Assembly: GCA_002315745.1 (NCBI GenBank) | Contig: DCID01000045.1 | Coordinates: 1-28,987 of the forward strand | DNA: 28,987 bases | Direction of reading: 5' to 3' | Source: Bacteroidales bacterium UBA1735 | Lineage (GTDB): Bacteria; Bacteroidota; Bacteroidia; Bacteroidales; Paludibacteraceae | Shown here: positions 22,686 to 28,987 of the stretch, one piece after another | Layout of the letters: every line of letters begins with the position of its first letter | Position numbering within the stretch: the first letter of the stretch is position 1 | Notes under the pieces: generated by a model | Seen by the model: the letters and a program-made list of their open reading frames with translations, nothing else | Database searches by the model: none | Told to the model about the DNA's origin: nothing | Translations under genes and position numbers: made by a program

Positions 22686-24035
22686 ATGAAAATTGTTAAA
22701 TTTTTATTTTGTGCAGTTTTAGCCATGACGCTGGCTGCATGCAATAAGCCTGCTGGCGAATTAGTTGGCGCAAGTAACGACACGAAATTCAAAGAGGCTA
22801 ATCCTTATGGCATGATCTTCATTAGAAAAGGTGCGTTTATGATGGGTGCTAACACCCAGTCTGCTGTGTTTGAGCAGCCGGATAATATCTTCATGACGAC
22901 CGTGGAGGATTTCTGGATGGATGAGACAGAGATTACGAACAATGAATATAAGCAGTTCGTGAATTATGTCCGCGACTCCATGGCACTCGATCTGTTGGTG
23001 AAGGCTGGTTTGACCGACTATGCTATCCAACCTAAGAACGAGGATTTCGACGAAGAGAACTATGTGCTGAACTGGAAGAAAAAGATTCCATGGGATAGCA
23101 AGGAGGAGGAAGAGCGTGAGGCACTGGCTGCTTTGAACTTCCCCGGTACGAGCATTCTCAATACCCATCGTTTGACTTATCGTTATGAGTGGATCAATTA
23201 TGACCAAGCTGTATTGAACCGCAATAAGTTCGATGCTACCGTAGGTTTATATCCTGAAGGTGCTGAGGCTCGTGTGGATACTGCTTGGATGGATGAAGAG
23301 GGTCGTATTCATGAGCAGACGATTATTCGTCCAGTTCGTTCTCCTAAAGACTTCATGACCAATAAGATCATTTGCGTTTATCCCGATACCATGACTTGGA
23401 CACGCGATTTCCAATATGCGTATAATGATCCTTTGCTGCTCATGTATTTCTCGCACCAGGGTTATTTAGAGTATCCTGTCGTAGGCGTATCGTGGGAGCA
23501 AGCACATGCGTTCTGCCATTGGCGTACGAAGTACTATGCAGATAACTCCAAAGTGGGTGCACATATCTATCGTCTGCCGACTGAGGCAGAGTGGGAGTAT
23601 GCTGCTCGTGGTGGCCGTAAGATGGCGATGTATCCTTGGGGTGGTAACTATGCGCGTGATGCCAAAGGTTGTTTCTTTGCTAACTTCAAACCTTATCGTG
23701 GTGCTTATAGCGATGATACCGGAACAGCTACCTGCCGTGTAGCGCAGTTCCGTCCGAATGACTTTGGTTTGTTCGATATGGCAGGTAATGTGGCTGAATG
23801 GACCATGTCTTCGTATCAGTCTGTGAATAATACCAATGTACACGATCTCAATCCTAACTATGCTTACATGGCTCGCATGGACGACCCAGATATCATGAAG
23901 AAGAAAGTGGTGAAGGGTGGAAGCTGGAAGGATATCTCCTATTTCTTACAATGTGGTGTTCGTACTTACGAGTACCAATACGAGAGCCGCTCGTATATCG
24001 GCTTCCGTTGCGTTCGTTCGTATATCGGCGATTAA
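22686..24035 (+). CDS. porK: Type IX secretion lipoprotein PorK/GldK
   Basis: Outer-membrane lipoprotein that forms, with PorN, the periplasmic ring of the type IX system. The N-terminus has a lipoprotein signal with lipobox LAAC (C19). The rest is a formylglycine-generating-enzyme-like (FGE-sulfatase) fold without enzymatic role expected: GAFMMGANTQS, EITNNEYKQFVNYV, PTEAEWEYAARGGRK, FGLFDMAGNVAEWT, and the closing YIGFRCVRS. 449 aa, usual length. 24 bases after porP. Confidence 0.95.
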   Translation: MKIVKFLFCAVLAMTLAACNKPAGELVGASNDTKFKEANPYGMIFIRKGAFMMGANTQSAVFEQPDNIFMTTVEDFWMDETEITNNEYKQFVNYVRDSMALDLLVKAGLTDYAIQPKNEDFDEENYVLNWKKKIPWDSKEEEEREALAALNFPGTSILNTHRLTYRYEWINYDQAVLNRNKFDATVGLYPEGAEARVDTAWMDEEGRIHEQTIIRPVRSPKDFMTNKIICVYPDTMTWTRDFQYAYNDPLLLMYFSHQGYLEYPVVGVSWEQAHAFCHWRTKYYADNSKVGAHIYRLPTEAEWEYAARGGRKMAMYPWGGNYARDAKGCFFANFKPYRGAYSDDTGTATCRVAQFRPNDFGLFDMAGNVAEWTMSSYQSVNNTNVHDLNPNYAYMARMDDPDIMKKKVVKGGSWKDISYFLQCGVRTYEYQYESRSYIGFRCVRSYIGD

Positions 24036-24077
24036 TACGTAGATAAATATTTATTAACCTAAAAAACATATTATTTT

Positions 24078-25001
24078 ATGGCAAAACAAGAATCCAAATT
24101 CATGCTGTGGTATGAATCGTATCAAGGAAAGAAAGTAGTCGGAATGGTGTACTCATTGGGTGCAGCCGTCGTTATTGTAGGTGCATTATTTAAGATCCTT
24201 CACTTACCAGGTGCGGGTCCCATGTTGTTTGCAGGTATGTTAACCGAGGCACTTCTGTTCTCTATCGGCTGTTTAGATAAACCACACCCAGAGTTCCACT
24301 GGGAGGAAGTATTCCCTCAATTGGCTGCTTATGGTACAGATCCAGAACTGTTAGCTGAGTTACAAGCTCGTCCACGTCCTACTTTGTTAGGCGCTGGTAT
24401 GGCTGATGGTGTAGCTCCTGCTCCAGAGGCTAAGTCCAAAACGAACGTGCCCGCTTTGTCGAATGCGGATATGGAAGCTCTCAAAGATGGTATCAACGAT
24501 TTGGCTAAGACCGCTACTCAATTATCTGAGTTAGGTAAGGTGGCTACTTCGACCACTAAGTTGGGTGAGAAGATCGAAGCTGCTTCTGCTGCAGCAGAGA
24601 AGTTTGCCGGTAGTCAGGATGCTTTAGCATCGACGAGTGCTAATTTAGGTAAGGCTTATCAGAATGTAGAAACGGAAATGCAAGGCGTATTAACGGGTGC
24701 TCAAGCCTTCCATAAGGGTGTTGAGGGTGTTAATAAGAGCGTTGAGGCTGTCAATACGAAATTAAGTTCCATCAACTCGGTATATGAGTTACAGTTGAAT
24801 GCTGTTCAAGCGCAAGTGGAGGCTTATAAGGCACAGGCTGCTCAAGTACAAGCTATATCTGGTGATGTACAGAAGATCCAGACTGCTGTCGCTGAGGCTG
24901 CTAAGAGTCAAGAGGCTTACGAGGCAAGTGCTAAGAAATTAGCCGCTCAAGTAGCTGACCTGAATAAGATCTATGGTAATATGCTTACCGCATTGGCATA
25001 A
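24078..25001 (+). CDS. porL: Type IX secretion motor subunit PorL/GldL
   Basis: Inner-membrane protein that with PorM forms the proton-driven motor. 307 aa. Two transmembrane helices (about 20-42 and 47-65), with the conserved glutamate in the second helix at E57 (GMLTEALLF), proposed to carry protons. A long cytoplasmic coiled-coil-like tail rich in Ala, Gln, Glu and Lys follows from residue 130. It is 42 bases after porK and 57 before porM. Confidence 0.95.
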   Translation: MAKQESKFMLWYESYQGKKVVGMVYSLGAAVVIVGALFKILHLPGAGPMLFAGMLTEALLFSIGCLDKPHPEFHWEEVFPQLAAYGTDPELLAELQARPRPTLLGAGMADGVAPAPEAKSKTNVPALSNADMEALKDGINDLAKTATQLSELGKVATSTTKLGEKIEAASAAAEKFAGSQDALASTSANLGKAYQNVETEMQGVLTGAQAFHKGVEGVNKSVEAVNTKLSSINSVYELQLNAVQAQVEAYKAQAAQVQAISGDVQKIQTAVAEAAKSQEAYEASAKKLAAQVADLNKIYGNMLTALA

Positions 25002-25009
25002 GCAATCAT

Positions 25010-25055
25010 ACCTCTTATTAAACTGTTGAACCTCTTAAACTATTTAAACCTCTAA
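25010..25055 (+). repeat. ACCTCT-led degenerate repeats between porL and porM
   Basis: ACCTCTTATTAAACTGTTGA, ACCTCTTAAACTATTTAA and ACCTCTAA begin at 25010, 25030 and 25048. They fill most of the gap before the porM ATG (25059). AT-rich, without stable secondary structure; possibly a translation-enhancing leader. Confidence 0.4.
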
Positions 25056-25058
25056 TTT

Positions 25059-26609
25059 ATGAGTGGAGCAAAAAATTGTCCGGAAACCCCGAGACAAAAA
25101 ATGATAGGTATGATGTACTTGGTGCTCACCGCCATGTTGGCGTTGAACGTCAGTGCAGCCATTTTGAACGGTTACATAGCGGTGGACGAGAGTTTACATG
25201 CTACTATCGAAACGACTCAAAGTGGTAATGAAGCCATCTATCAGCACTTCAGCGCAGCTTTGGCACAAAACCCAGAGAAGACCCAGGAGTGGTATGATAA
25301 GGCAATGGATGTGAAGAAGAAATCCGAGGAGATGTATAAGTACATCCAGGATTTCAAGAACGAAATGGTGCGTATGGCTGACGGTAGTGATGCCGTTCAA
25401 GATACCGTTACCGTGCGTGATATGAAAAAGCAGGACGATACCAATGTGCCCAATAACTATGGTTTGAACATGGGTCATGGTAAAGAACTGAAGGCTAAAA
25501 TGAATGAGTTCATGGATTATCTGAACGAGGTATGTAAGGAGAATCCAGAACTGCAACATGATATTGCGAAGACGTTTGCTACTAATCCTGGTAAGAACGC
25601 CGACGGTAAGGAGATCACTTGGGAAGAGACCCTCTTCCACGAGATGCCTATCTGCGCTACTATCACCGTTTTGACGAAGTTACAAAACGATGTGTGCAAC
25701 TACGAGGGTAAGGTCGTTAGTTACCTCTTATCGGCTACCGATGCGAGTGACGTGCGTGTCAACAAGATGGCAGCGTACATCATTCCTTCTTCCGAGTACG
25801 TGATTCGTGGTAATAAGTATCATGCACAGATCATCTTAGCCGGTGTGGACTCTACCAAGACGCCTGAGTACTACATCAATGGTCAGAAGATTAACGAGAA
25901 AGGTATATACGAAGTGGTTGCTTCCGGTACCGGTGAGCAGCACTATAAAGGTCAGATTGCTTATCAGCACTTAGGTGAGACCGTTTATCTGCCTTTCGAA
26001 GGTAAGTATATCGTTGGTGAACCGACTGCTACTATCTCCAATACCGACTTGAACATTATGTATCGTGGTTACAATAACCCCTTCAGTATTTCTGTTCCGG
26101 GTATTGCTAGTACCAAGTTGCAGGTACGTTGCCCCAATGCTACCATTACGAAACAGGGTGAGTTGTGGATCATTAAGCCCTCTGCTTCTTGCCCAGATAA
26201 ATTGTCGATTGAAGTTTTAGCGGACGTGGATGGCAGAACGGCTACGATGGGTTCGATGCTGTATCGTGTAAAGAACCTGCCTAAACCAGATGCTTACTTT
26301 GAGATCAATGGTCAATTATCCGAGGATACCAAGATTGCTCGTGCAGCCTTGCTTAATCCTAAGAACAAGATTGTCGCTTCCTATGGTGCAGATGGTCTGG
26401 TGCAGGCTAAGTTTAGCATCACGGGCTTCCAAGTGAAGTTACCTACGGGTGCTTCGTTCTCTGTGAAGGGTGATCAGTTGGATCAAAAGTCTTTGGACGC
26501 CATCAAGAAACTTAAACAGGGTAACATGGTTAACTTGCAGTATATCAAGGCTGTAGGTCCAGATGGTAAGGAAGTGCAATTGCGTGGTCTGCCCATTGAA
26601 TTGAATTAA
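25059..26609 (+). CDS. porM: Type IX secretion motor subunit PorM/GldM
   Basis: Single-pass inner-membrane protein whose periplasmic domains form a long dimeric rod reaching the PorK/PorN ring. 516 aa, usual length. PRQKMIGMMYLVLTAMLALNVSAAIL at 11-36 is the conserved transmembrane segment. A helical D1 domain and three beta-rich domains follow, with the C-terminal part ending in QLRGLPIELN. No truncation or frameshift. 14 bases before porN. Confidence 0.96.
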   Translation: MSGAKNCPETPRQKMIGMMYLVLTAMLALNVSAAILNGYIAVDESLHATIETTQSGNEAIYQHFSAALAQNPEKTQEWYDKAMDVKKKSEEMYKYIQDFKNEMVRMADGSDAVQDTVTVRDMKKQDDTNVPNNYGLNMGHGKELKAKMNEFMDYLNEVCKENPELQHDIAKTFATNPGKNADGKEITWEETLFHEMPICATITVLTKLQNDVCNYEGKVVSYLLSATDASDVRVNKMAAYIIPSSEYVIRGNKYHAQIILAGVDSTKTPEYYINGQKINEKGIYEVVASGTGEQHYKGQIAYQHLGETVYLPFEGKYIVGEPTATISNTDLNIMYRGYNNPFSISVPGIASTKLQVRCPNATITKQGELWIIKPSASCPDKLSIEVLADVDGRTATMGSMLYRVKNLPKPDAYFEINGQLSEDTKIARAALLNPKNKIVASYGADGLVQAKFSITGFQVKLPTGASFSVKGDQLDQKSLDAIKKLKQGNMVNLQYIKAVGPDGKEVQLRGLPIELN

Positions 26610-26623
26610 ACAATACGAATCAT

Positions 26624-27565
26624 ATGAGAAAATTAAGTTTTATCGTGTTAGTGCTGATGGGTGTATCCATGGCTCAAGCACAGCATTACATCAATCCTTT
26701 CTTTGATGAAAAAGGTTCTGCGCGTATTAGTACCGTCGAATATAGTGCAGACAGGGATACGATTGTGACTACTTTTCACCGTAGTGACGATGTGATCTGG
26801 TCACGTTATGTGTACCGTATCATCGACTTGCGTGAGAAACAGAACTTCCAGTTGTATTTCCCCGTTACCTCGGATGATCCTGACTATCGTTCCCTGTTCC
26901 GTCTGATCTTAGACGCGATTGTGGATGGTCTGCCTCTCTATGTGAAGTCCTCGGATGCAGGTGATATCAAACCTTATTTTGATGCCGATCCGATGCCTCG
27001 TGAGATGATCCCATCTATCTTGAATACCGACCGTGATGGTTCGATGGGTGATGGTGATATTGCGACATCTGACTATATGTTGCTCAACTACGACTCCACG
27101 ACCAACGTGATGCGTTTCAACAACTACGCTTACGCCGGCTTTGTACGCAATCAGTACAAGTACTTGATTCAGGAGATCGTCTTCTTCGATCGTCACACTT
27201 CGCGTATGTATACCAAACTGATGGCCATTGCGCCTATGCAGGCAGATAATATCACCTACTTCGATGGTATGCCTGTGATGGATGCGCTTTATGGTCAGAT
27301 CTTGTTCTGGATTGCTTTCGATGAGTTACGTCCATACTTGGCACGCCAGTTCGTCATTCCTTCTCAGAACGAGACGAAGCGTGTGACTTATGACGAGTTC
27401 TTCCAGAAGCATCTCTATACCGCTTATGTAGTGGGTGATGGTAATATGTATAATCGTATGATTACCGATACGCATAACCAATATACCCCTGCGGACGTCA
27501 AGCGCGAGCAAGCGCGTATAGAAAAGGAGCTGCTCGATTTCGAACAAGACCTTTGGGAGTATTAA
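26624..27565 (+). CDS. porN: Type IX secretion protein PorN/GldN
   Basis: Periplasmic partner of PorK in the ring of the type IX system. 313 aa. A signal peptide (MRKLSFIVLVLMGVSMAQAQ) is followed by the GldN-type segments HRSDDVIWSRYVYRIIDLREKQN, YLIQEIVFFDRHTSRMYTKLMAIAPMQ, and a helical C-terminus with VKREQARIEKELLDFEQDLWEY. The last gene of the operon; a strong hairpin starts 9 bases after it. Confidence 0.95.
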   Translation: MRKLSFIVLVLMGVSMAQAQHYINPFFDEKGSARISTVEYSADRDTIVTTFHRSDDVIWSRYVYRIIDLREKQNFQLYFPVTSDDPDYRSLFRLILDAIVDGLPLYVKSSDAGDIKPYFDADPMPREMIPSILNTDRDGSMGDGDIATSDYMLLNYDSTTNVMRFNNYAYAGFVRNQYKYLIQEIVFFDRHTSRMYTKLMAIAPMQADNITYFDGMPVMDALYGQILFWIAFDELRPYLARQFVIPSQNETKRVTYDEFFQKHLYTAYVVGDGNMYNRMITDTHNQYTPADVKREQARIEKELLDFEQDLWEY

Positions 27566-27574
27566 TCATTTAGT

Positions 27575-27602
27575 AAAGGGCAGGTCTGCAACCTGCCCTT
27601 TT
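27575..27602 (+). terminator. Terminator of the type IX secretion operon
   Basis: A perfect 11-bp stem, AAAGGGCAGGT (27575-27585) with ACCTGCCCTTT (27591-27601), and a 5-base loop. The U-tract is short (TTTT then CTGCTTTTG), so termination may be partial and allow read-through into ftsX at 27623. Confidence 0.75.
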
Positions 27603-27622
27603 CTGCTTTTGACCTGCGTAGT

Positions 27623-28477
27623 ATGAGTAAGCCTAGGCGATTCTTCAATATGTACTTAACGACGACACTGAGTGTGGCGTTGGTTTTGTTTTTGGTAGGA
27701 TTGGAAAGTGTGCTGATGCTATCTGCTCGCTCATTGGTGGAGCGTGTTAAACAGAATGTGACCGTCACCGCTGTGCTCACGCAGAGTGCCGATACGGCCG
27801 TCCTCAACCCGCTCTTGACACAGAAGGACTACTGCCATCATTTTACGTACATCTCTGCCGAACAGGCATTAAAGGAGCATATCCGTAGTTTGGGCGAAGA
27901 TCCTTCTAAGTTCTTGGGCTATAATCCACTATCTGCGTCGTATGAACTGCATCTAAAGGCCGCTTATGCGGTGCCTGATTCGTTGCCCGCTATCGAGCGC
28001 GATTTGATGGCGGTTCGTGGGATAGCCAAGGTTATTTATCAGAAGGATCTGCTCTCCGTGGTCAATAAGAACATCCACGAGATATCGATCTTGCTCTTTG
28101 CCGTGGCATTGATTCTACTGCTCATAGCCGTGGCGTTGATCATTAACACGATTCGATTGCATATTTATTCGAAGCGTTTCTTGATCAATACGATGACCCT
28201 GGTGGGTGCCACCTCGTGGATGATTAAGGCGCCTATTGTGAGAAAGAATATAGGTATTGGCTTAGTGGCAGCTATCCTCGCTGTAGCGGCATTGGCGGGA
28301 GCTATTTATTATGTACAGTTGCGTTTAGGTATCTTACTCTTCCCCTTGACGTCAACCAATGTTGCCCTCTTGTCTGCCACGGTTGTTTTATCGGGTGTGT
28401 TGATTACGTTCTTTGCTTCGCTCTTTGCGACGGGGCATTATATCCGTATGAAAACAGACACCATGTATGAGATTTAG
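27623..28477 (+). CDS. ftsX: Cell division protein FtsX
   Basis: Inner-membrane permease-like partner of FtsE, controlling septal peptidoglycan hydrolysis. 284 aa. A first transmembrane helix (about 13-36), a periplasmic domain of about 110 residues with the LGEDPSKFLGYNPLSASYELHLK segment, then three helices in the C-terminal half (about 150-175, 205-228, 245-268). No ftsE is adjacent, which is usual in Bacteroidota. No promoter consensus lies between the porN hairpin and the ATG, so transcription may come from read-through. It precedes DUF3098 by 3 bases. Confidence 0.92.
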   Translation: MSKPRRFFNMYLTTTLSVALVLFLVGLESVLMLSARSLVERVKQNVTVTAVLTQSADTAVLNPLLTQKDYCHHFTYISAEQALKEHIRSLGEDPSKFLGYNPLSASYELHLKAAYAVPDSLPAIERDLMAVRGIAKVIYQKDLLSVVNKNIHEISILLFAVALILLLIAVALIINTIRLHIYSKRFLINTMTLVGATSWMIKAPIVRKNIGIGLVAAILAVAALAGAIYYVQLRLGILLFPLTSTNVALLSATVVLSGVLITFFASLFATGHYIRMKTDTMYEI

Positions 28478-28480
28478 ATT

Positions 28481-28696
28481 ATGAAAAATTTACCGAAAAT
28501 AAATGCTATTTTAATTGGTGTAGCGTTGCTTATTATCGTGGTGGGTTTTGCACTAATGGTGGGTGAACCCAGTGGCGCTACCGAGTATAATCCTGACATC
28601 TTCTCTGTGCGTCGTATCACGGTTGGTCCGATGACCGCATTGGCAGGATTTGTGCTGATGATTGTGGCTATTCTCTATAAACCTAAGCGTAAGTAG
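28481..28696 (+). CDS. DUF3098 membrane protein
   Basis: A 71-aa protein with two transmembrane helices (about 9-27 and 48-65) separated by EPSGATEYNPDIFSVRRITVGP, which is the DUF3098 pattern. The family is found between ftsX and uppP in Bacteroidota, exactly as here. Function not known; its position points to envelope or division work. The next ATG begins 2 bases after the stop. Confidence 0.92.
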   Translation: MKNLPKINAILIGVALLIIVVGFALMVGEPSGATEYNPDIFSVRRITVGPMTALAGFVLMIVAILYKPKRK

Positions 28697-28697
28697 T

Positions 28698-28987
28698 ATG
28701 GATTGGTGGGAGGCGCTTTTATTAGGTATCGTGCAGGGCTTGACGGAGTTCTTGCCTGTTTCGTCGTCGGGTCACTTAGAGATAGGGCAGGCCTTATTAG
28801 GTACTGCGGGTGAAGATAACCTCACTTTTGCCATCGTCGTACATACCGCCACGGTGCTCTCTACATTGAATATCCTGTGGTGGGAAGTGACCCAACTCTT
28901 TAAGGGCACTTTCTCGACTTGGCAGTGGAATGCGGACAAGGACTATGTCGCTAAGATCCTCGTTTCGATGATACCCGTCTTTGTGGT
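28698..28987 (+). CDS. uppP: Undecaprenyl-diphosphatase (5' part, cut by window edge)
   Basis: Recycles undecaprenyl diphosphate to the monophosphate carrier for peptidoglycan and other envelope polymers. Only the first 96 codons are present. They show the family signature LLLGIVQGLTEFLPVSSSGHLEI (glutamate and PVSSSGH motif), then FAIVVHTATVLS. The ATG at 28698 is 2 bases after the DUF3098 stop. Incomplete at the 3' end because the window ends at 28987, with no sign of damage. Confidence 0.93.
   Translation, partial: MDWWEALLLGIVQGLTEFLPVSSSGHLEIGQALLGTAGEDNLTFAIVVHTATVLSTLNILWWEVTQLFKGTFSTWQWNADKDYVAKILVSMIPVFV

Noticed and set aside
25194..25640. Minus-strand 148-aa frame inside porM
   Set aside because: Antisense shadow of a well-conserved gene, His/Leu/Ile-rich as expected from reversed codons.
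1..28987. CRISPR arrays, rRNA genes, insertion sequences or prophage genes
   Set aside because: No regularly spaced 25-40 base repeats, rRNA-like stretches, transposase or phage structural proteins were seen; the short tandem arrays have no spacers.

Overview
The window looks like a chromosomal segment of a Bacteroidota (Bacteroidales-type) bacterium. The main evidence is a complete type IX secretion / gliding core (porP, porK, porL, porM, porN), the Bacteroidota-specific DUF2795 and DUF3098 proteins, and the ftsX-DUF3098-uppP order. Seven promoters also match the Bacteroidota pattern: a -33 TTTG, exactly 20 bases, then TAnnTTTG. No family-level assignment is possible by eye. There are no rRNA genes, CRISPR arrays or recognisable insertion sequences.

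Region 1 (1-5906) is accessory. It holds a DUF4143-type AAA ATPase with its own promoter, an unrecognised 138-aa protein, and a DUF3987 primase/helicase-like ATPase. A 264-base gap between those last two contains two short tandem-repeat arrays and a pair of mutually exclusive hairpins. Next comes a compact two-gene cassette (43-aa protein plus DUF6169-like protein, ATGA overlap) that is visibly AT-richer, carries a strong Shine-Dalgarno and is bracketed by 18-base imperfect direct repeats. The block ends with a HIRAN-domain-like protein and abuts the 3' side of a tRNA-Ser(UGA) gene (5959-6043).

Region 2 (6136-15921, all minus) is a nine-gene directon with gaps of at most 60 bases. In transcription order: membrane-tethered LytTR regulator, upp, dprA, a 56-aa membrane protein missed by a usual length cut-off, folB (GTG start), topoisomerase IV subunit A, a MATE transporter, topoisomerase III, and a short flippase-like membrane protein. 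The one clear promoter is at the front (15948-15979). It overlaps the divergent promoter of a 3'-5' exonuclease on the plus strand.

Region 3 (16032-21381) holds that exonuclease, whose 3' end overlaps by 7 bases a convergent RprY-like response regulator. The regulator carries Asn at the phosphoacceptor position (N56). A plus-strand operon follows: type I asparaginase, PepD-type dipeptidase, a SAM-dependent methyltransferase and a PduO-type cobalamin adenosyltransferase.

Region 4 (21398-27602) is the type IX secretion operon, starting from a perfect promoter. It runs DUF2795 small acidic protein, porP, porK (lipoprotein), porL (two-helix motor subunit), porM and porN, and ends in an 11-bp-stem hairpin. 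Region 5 (27623-28987) is ftsX, DUF3098 and the start of uppP, which is cut by the window edge.

The best candidates for something undescribed are the repeat-flanked 43-aa/DUF6169 cassette, the phosphoacceptor-less RprY-like regulator, the interlocked divergent promoters at 15948-15995, and the tandem-repeat gap next to the DUF3987 gene.
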